A DNA stretch of 25,342 nt, taken from Oscillospiraceae bacterium. GTDB lineage: Bacteria; Bacillota; Clostridia; Oscillospirales; Ruminococcaceae. Positions 21,894-25,342 of this stretch are shown here, in pieces (within the stretch, counting starts at the first letter, position 1; each line of letters starts with the position of its first letter). The notes beneath the pieces were generated by a model. It had not been told where the DNA came from. It saw nothing but the letters and a program-made list of their open reading frames with translations, and did no database searches. The DNA lies in assembly GCA_020024215.1 (NCBI GenBank), contig JAHHUC010000026.1:1-25342 (forward strand). The letters are read 5' to 3'. A program made the position numbers and the translations under genes.

Positions 21894-22346
21894 TTGGAGC
21901 TTTTATTTTTGTTTTTACTTTCTATGGTGCCGGTTATTGAATTAAGAGGAGCTGTTCCCATAGGCATTGCATGGGGATATCCCTTCTGGCTGGTTTATGC
22001 TGTATCCGTTCTGGGAAATCTGGTCCCCGTGCCCATACTCATACCCTTTGCGGGCAAGGTTCTAAGATGGGGGGCAACTCTTCCTAAGGTGGGGAAAATA
22101 TTTTCCAAAATAATAGAAATAGGCAACGGAAAAATTAAAAAAATCACCAAGACAATAATGCTGGCGCTTTTTCTCTTTGTCGCAATTCCTGCGCCGGGAA
22201 CAGGCGCATGGACAGGATGTCTTATAGCAACTCTTTTGAATCTGCCGCTTAAAAAGGCCTTCTGGCCCATAGCCTTTGGAGTTGCAGCAGCAGGAATTAT
22301 CATGGGTATAGGTTCCTACGGACTTTTCGGTCTTTTGGGAATTTAG
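21894..22346 (+). CDS. COG2426 small membrane protein (Sm_multidrug_ex family)
   Basis: About 150 residues with four to five hydrophobic segments. The motifs MVPVIELRGAVPIGIAWG near the N terminus and AIPAPGTGAWTG in the middle are the twin signatures of the PF06695 family, named small multidrug export protein; the transport role is poorly established. Two TTG starts are possible: 21888 is 3 bases from GGAGG and 21894 is 9 bases away, so I prefer 21894. It lies closely behind the flippase gene and ahead of butyrate kinase. Confidence 0.88.
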   Translation: MELLFLFLLSMVPVIELRGAVPIGIAWGYPFWLVYAVSVLGNLVPVPILIPFAGKVLRWGATLPKVGKIFSKIIEIGNGKIKKITKTIMLALFLFVAIPAPGTGAWTGCLIATLLNLPLKKAFWPIAFGVAAAGIIMGIGSYGLFGLLGI

Positions 22347-22389
22347 ATAAAATTCAAAATCAATTATAGTCAAGGAAAGGAAGTAAAAT

Positions 22390-23460
22390 ATGGATTATTA
22401 TATTTTAGCTGTAAATCCCGGTTCCACATCCACAAAACTGGCTGTTTACAAAAATGAAGAGCTGCTCTTTAAGGAGAGCATAGTTCATCCTCAGGACGAA
22501 ATTGATTTTTTTGAGGATTTTTACGACCAGCACAATTTCAGAAAAATGGTTGTCATGCACGCGCTGGAAAACCATAATTTTGACATAAAGCTGCTCTCTT
22601 GCGTTGTGGGAAGAGGAGGTATGCTCCCACCTGTAAAAGTCGGCGGCTACAAGGTAAATGACAGCATGATAAGCTATCTCAGAAACATTTCCTCTGCACC
22701 CCATGCGGCAAATTTAGGCTGTATGATAGCAAAGGAGATAGGGGATTCTCTCGGCATACCCTCTTACATATACGATGCCCTCTCTGCCTGCACACCTCCC
22801 CCTGAGGCCCTTGTTATGGGCATCCCCGAGGTGGAAAAGACAACCTTCTGCCATGTTCTCAATTCCAGAGCAGCAGCAGTAAAATATGCCAAGCAAAACA
22901 ACAAGGCGTATGACGATGTAAAGGTGGTTGTGGCACATTTAGGAGGAGGCATTTCCGTTTCAGCCCACTATAAGGGAAAGATAGTTGATGTGGCAGGAGA
23001 CGATGACGGACCTATGTCGCCTGAAAGATCCGGAATGGTTCCGCTCATACCTGTTATAAACCTTTGCTATGACGGAAAATATTCCAGGATGCAGATGAAC
23101 AAAAAGGTCAGGGGCAGCGGCGGAATAAAGGCATATTTAGGAACCAGCAACATGATGGATGTAGAAAACATGGTAAAGGACGGAAATGAAAAGGCAAGGC
23201 TTGTATGCAATGCCATGCTTTTGCAGATATCAAAGTCGATAGGCAGCGTCAGTGCAGCAATAAAGGGGGATGTGGATGCCGTCATACTGACAGGCGGCAT
23301 GGCATACTCAAAGATGATCACCGACACCATAGGGGAATATGTTTCATACATTGCGCCTGTGCTTGTTTATCCGGGCGAAAATGAGCTGGAGGCCCTTGCT
23401 ATGGGCTCCTTGAGAATTTTAAGGGGCGAGGAGCAGGCACACGAGTTTGACGTTCTGTAA
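22390..23460 (+). CDS. buk: Butyrate kinase
   Basis: A 356-residue acetokinase-family enzyme converting butyryl phosphate and ADP to butyrate and ATP. Marks: LAVNPGSTSTKLAVYKNEE at the N terminus; the ASKHA adenosine/phosphate segments VVVAHLGGGISVSAHYKG and DDDGPMSPERSG; KVRGSGGIKAYLGTSNMMD; and AVILTGGMAYSKMI. The spacing and the missing acetate-kinase motifs point to butyrate (or a branched-chain) kinase rather than acetate kinase. The usual partner phosphotransbutyrylase (ptb) is not next to it in this window. Ribosome site AAGGAAAGGAAG upstream. It supports fermentative butyrate or branched-chain acid metabolism. Confidence 0.95.
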   Translation: MDYYILAVNPGSTSTKLAVYKNEELLFKESIVHPQDEIDFFEDFYDQHNFRKMVVMHALENHNFDIKLLSCVVGRGGMLPPVKVGGYKVNDSMISYLRNISSAPHAANLGCMIAKEIGDSLGIPSYIYDALSACTPPPEALVMGIPEVEKTTFCHVLNSRAAAVKYAKQNNKAYDDVKVVVAHLGGGISVSAHYKGKIVDVAGDDDGPMSPERSGMVPLIPVINLCYDGKYSRMQMNKKVRGSGGIKAYLGTSNMMDVENMVKDGNEKARLVCNAMLLQISKSIGSVSAAIKGDVDAVILTGGMAYSKMITDTIGEYVSYIAPVLVYPGENELEALAMGSLRILRGEEQAHEFDVL

Positions 23461-23502
23461 AAGATGCCGCATACTTTTAAATTTTTGTCATGGGGTGAAA
23501 AA

Positions 23503-24933
23503 ATGGAAAATTCGGAAGTTAAAACATCCAACAGCATAAAAAAGATAGCCCTTGCAGCCACAGCAATTCTTTTAGCTGCTGTGCTGGCAGTAAATCTTGC
23601 AGGAGGCGCAAAGGGAAGAACTGTAAAAATATTCAAGGAAATAATAGACGAGGAAACAAAGCTTACAGCCGACCTGCGCAAGGATTTTCCCTATGTGGAT
23701 AAGCTTTACGGCATAAGAGCCGACAGCAGCCAGTGGGATATAAGCCTAGGCGTACTTTCAGCAAGTGAAAATGCCGATTCCTTTGCAAACAAGCTTTTAG
23801 AGCAGATGCAGCTGGGCATGCTTCTTAAAAATGACAGGGCCAACAGCATATCCTGCGCAGATGTTTCGCTTTATTTCAAGGGCAGCCGTATATTGAACTT
23901 TGAAAGCTTTGCCTCTGATGATATGGTCACATTTGATTTTCCCGGCATATCAGAGGATGTCTACTGCATCAAAAACCCCAATGACCTCTCTGAGGAATCT
24001 GATGACAGAATGAGATTTGAAGATGCAGGCAAGCTTGTAAAATCCGCCTTTATCATCAACAGGACATCAAAGGCAGTGCCTGTTGACGATAATTTTGGAA
24101 AAGGGCTTTCCTCTGCCTTTATCACAGCTCTTAACAAATCCGACTATGAAAGCTTGGAGGATGGCAGCATAGAGATTCTGGTAGGCTCTGAGCATATAAG
24201 GAATATTCTTGCTGAGGCAGGCAGCCACACCGACTTTAATCTGCTTTTAAAGCTGTTTTTTGAGGATGAAAATGCAGATATGGAAAATATGTCTGTTTCA
24301 GACGGCGTCATAAATATCCGTCTGGATGAAGAAAAGAAGCCATACAGTGCAGATGCAGAATTCAGCATAAGCTATGAGGATGAAAACGAAGGCGGAAAAG
24401 CCTTGGTTTTCAGATTAAAAAGAGATCCGCAAAAGGCCTATACCCTTTCAATTTTATCCGATGATGGCTCAGAGGCGGTATTTTCCGTTTCAAGAAGCTA
24501 TGAGGAGGGCACATATAAAATAGCTGTGTCAACCGAGCTTTCAGACCAAACGGAAAAAAGCTCCGCCAAGCTTCTTCTTGACCTTTACAAAGATAGGGGC
24601 GAGGAAAATGCCTTTATAACTTTGGAGCAGAGGGTGTTTGATGACACAGAAGTCATGACAGGCAGAAAATATGAGGGTGCGGCAACTGTTTTTTCAAGTG
24701 AAGATTCTGTCACCATTGATATGCCGGAGGGAAATGTATATGCATTGCTGAAGGAAAAGGAAATACCCATATACAAAATATCCTTCTCCTCAGAGGCAGA
24801 TGCCATGACAGAAGCCTTGGAAATGCCTGAGGCAATAGATGTAAAGCAGCTCTCTGAGCAGCAGGCGGCAGAGTTAAGCGCAAAAATAGCCGCAGGGCTT
24901 GCAAAATCCATTTTAACCGCCGCTCTTTCTTAA
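23503..24933 (+). CDS. Membrane-anchored extracytoplasmic protein, unknown family
   Basis: A 476-residue protein with one N-terminal helix (about 12-31, IALAATAILLAAVLAVNLAGG) preceded by a short charged tail, then a ~440-residue acidic, Ser/Asp/Glu-rich domain. The frame extends to 23464, but ATG 23503 sits 5 bases after GGGGTGA. The body looks like alternating beta strands and helices (KIFKEIIDEETKLTADLRKD, later RLKRDPQKAYTLSILSDDGS). I do not recognise a domain or catalytic motif. It follows butyrate kinase by 42 bp and may be co-transcribed. It ends at a strong terminator. Only an exported, anchored location can be inferred. Confidence 0.88.
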   Translation: MENSEVKTSNSIKKIALAATAILLAAVLAVNLAGGAKGRTVKIFKEIIDEETKLTADLRKDFPYVDKLYGIRADSSQWDISLGVLSASENADSFANKLLEQMQLGMLLKNDRANSISCADVSLYFKGSRILNFESFASDDMVTFDFPGISEDVYCIKNPNDLSEESDDRMRFEDAGKLVKSAFIINRTSKAVPVDDNFGKGLSSAFITALNKSDYESLEDGSIEILVGSEHIRNILAEAGSHTDFNLLLKLFFEDENADMENMSVSDGVINIRLDEEKKPYSADAEFSISYEDENEGGKALVFRLKRDPQKAYTLSILSDDGSEAVFSVSRSYEEGTYKIAVSTELSDQTEKSSAKLLLDLYKDRGEENAFITLEQRVFDDTEVMTGRKYEGAATVFSSEDSVTIDMPEGNVYALLKEKEIPIYKISFSSEADAMTEALEMPEAIDVKQLSEQQAAELSAKIAAGLAKSILTAALS

Positions 24934-24948
24934 AAATAAGCAGATGAG

Positions 24949-24991
24949 GAGTCTCTTATTGGCAAAAAGCCTTTAAGAGGCTCTTTTTTTT
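24949..24991 (+). terminator. Terminator of the buk operon
   Basis: Stem gagtctctt (24949-24957) pairs with aagaggctc (24975-24983, one G-T pair), with an inner ggc/gcc hairpin, then eight T. Confidence 0.9.
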
Positions 24992-25043
24992 CAACAAACA
25001 GCATAAAATAAGCTTTTTTGGGCATTTAAAATTAAGATTGTAT

Positions 25044-25080
25044 TCCAAATTTTAAGAATCTATTAAATTTGGATTTTTTT
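25044..25080 (+). terminator. Second, AT-rich terminator-like hairpin
   Basis: Perfect 9 bp stem tccaaattt (25044-25052) with aaatttgga (25065-25073), followed by seven T. It is low in GC, so weaker, but correctly built. It lies just before the groES promoter and would insulate it from read-through. Confidence 0.55.
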
Positions 25081-25091
25081 CAAAAAAACAC

Positions 25092-25119
25092 TTGATTTTT
25101 ATGAAAAGTGATTTATAAT
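25092..25119 (+). promoter_or_regulatory. Sigma-A promoter of the groES operon
   Basis: TTGATT (25092-25097), 16 bp spacer, TATAAT (25114-25119), immediately followed by CIRCE. Confidence 0.88.
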
Positions 25120-25123
25120 ATAT

Positions 25124-25150
25124 TTAGCACTTGAGATAAACGAGTGCTAA
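25124..25150 (+). promoter_or_regulatory. CIRCE operator (HrcA binding site)
   Basis: Arms ttagcactt (25124-25132) and gagtgctaa (25142-25150) around the fixed 9 bp spacer. The only departure from consensus is T instead of C at the inner end of the left arm. It covers the transcription start, so HrcA would repress groES until heat shock. Confidence 0.97.
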
Positions 25151-25194
25151 AGAATAAGCTTTAACATAAAATTATTATAAATGGAGGAATAAAA

Positions 25195-25342
25195 ATGAAC
25201 GTAAAGCCATTAGCTGACAGAGTTGTTATTAAGATGGTAGAGGCTGAGGAAACCACCAAGAGCGGAATTATCCTTGCAGGTTCTGCAAAGGAAAAGCCGC
25301 AGGTTGCAGAAATCCTGGCGGTCGGCCCCGGCGGAATGGTAA
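25195..25342 (+). CDS. groES: Co-chaperonin GroES, 5' part (cut by window end)
   Basis: Forty-nine residues are visible from MNVKPLADRVVIKMVEAEE through TTKSGIILAGSAKEKPQV to VGPGGMV, the standard GroES/Cpn10 start with the mobile-loop region (KSGIILAGSAKEKP) that contacts GroEL. The frame is still open at base 25342, so the rest (about 45 residues) and probably groEL lie outside. Ribosome site TGGAGG 8 bases before the ATG. The CIRCE/promoter arrangement is that of the class I heat-shock operon. Confidence 0.97.
   Translation, partial: MNVKPLADRVVIKMVEAEETTKSGIILAGSAKEKPQVAEILAVGPGGMV

Overview
The window looks like chromosome from an anaerobic Firmicute of class Clostridia, probably a gut-type butyrate producer. 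Evidence: the ylxM-ffh-rpsP-khpA-rimM-trmD gene order, RNase Y, a CIRCE-controlled groES, an iron-sulfur L-serine dehydratase, a butyrate kinase, AGGAGG-type ribosome binding sites, sigma-A promoters with 16-17 bp spacers, and AT-rich intergenic DNA. I cannot name the species. Nothing looks like a phage, transposon, CRISPR array, tRNA or rRNA.

Layout. 1-654 has no convincing gene. It holds two ~150 bp direct repeats at a 237 bp offset, each followed by a 22 bp palindrome, and then a terminator. 655-1419 (minus) carries a small two-helix membrane protein and an Imm42-like orphan immunity protein with its own promoter. rny (minus) has a long leader that contains a terminator-like tandem hairpin. 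From 3466 a consensus promoter drives the SRP / ribosome-maturation operon ylxM-ffh-rpsP-khpA-rimM-trmD, with an internal terminator between khpA and rimM. ptsH has its own promoter. The L-serine dehydratase and uvrC follow. A promoter on the uvrC stop codon then leads into two tandem paralogous 57-59 aa membrane micropeptides, rsmD, coaD and a coiled-coil protein, ending at a bidirectional terminator.

From 17.0 to 12.8 kb the minus strand carries a family 4 uracil-DNA glycosylase, a repeat-tailed membrane protein, a NusG-domain-II protein, murI and a large lipoprotein. Next, also on the minus strand, is a short aspartate kinase overlapping asd, and upstream of them the thiamine transporter gene thiT under a TPP riboswitch. 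Divergent from thiT is a tiny complete transcription unit encoding a 22-residue lipoprotein signal peptide. After it come a polysaccharide flippase, a COG2426 small membrane protein, butyrate kinase, an anchored extracytoplasmic protein of unknown function, and the heat-shock promoter/CIRCE with the start of groES, which is cut by the window end.

The most interesting items are small ones that a length cutoff would miss. One is the tandem micropeptide pair carrying the GGxDGPT signature of Na+-translocating decarboxylase beta subunits fused to a single transmembrane helix. Another is the stand-alone 22-aa lipoprotein-signal micro-gene, which resembles a peptide pheromone precursor. Others are the orphan Imm42-like gene, the structured rny leader, and the Met/Gly-rich membrane protein with a PEGE repeat tail.
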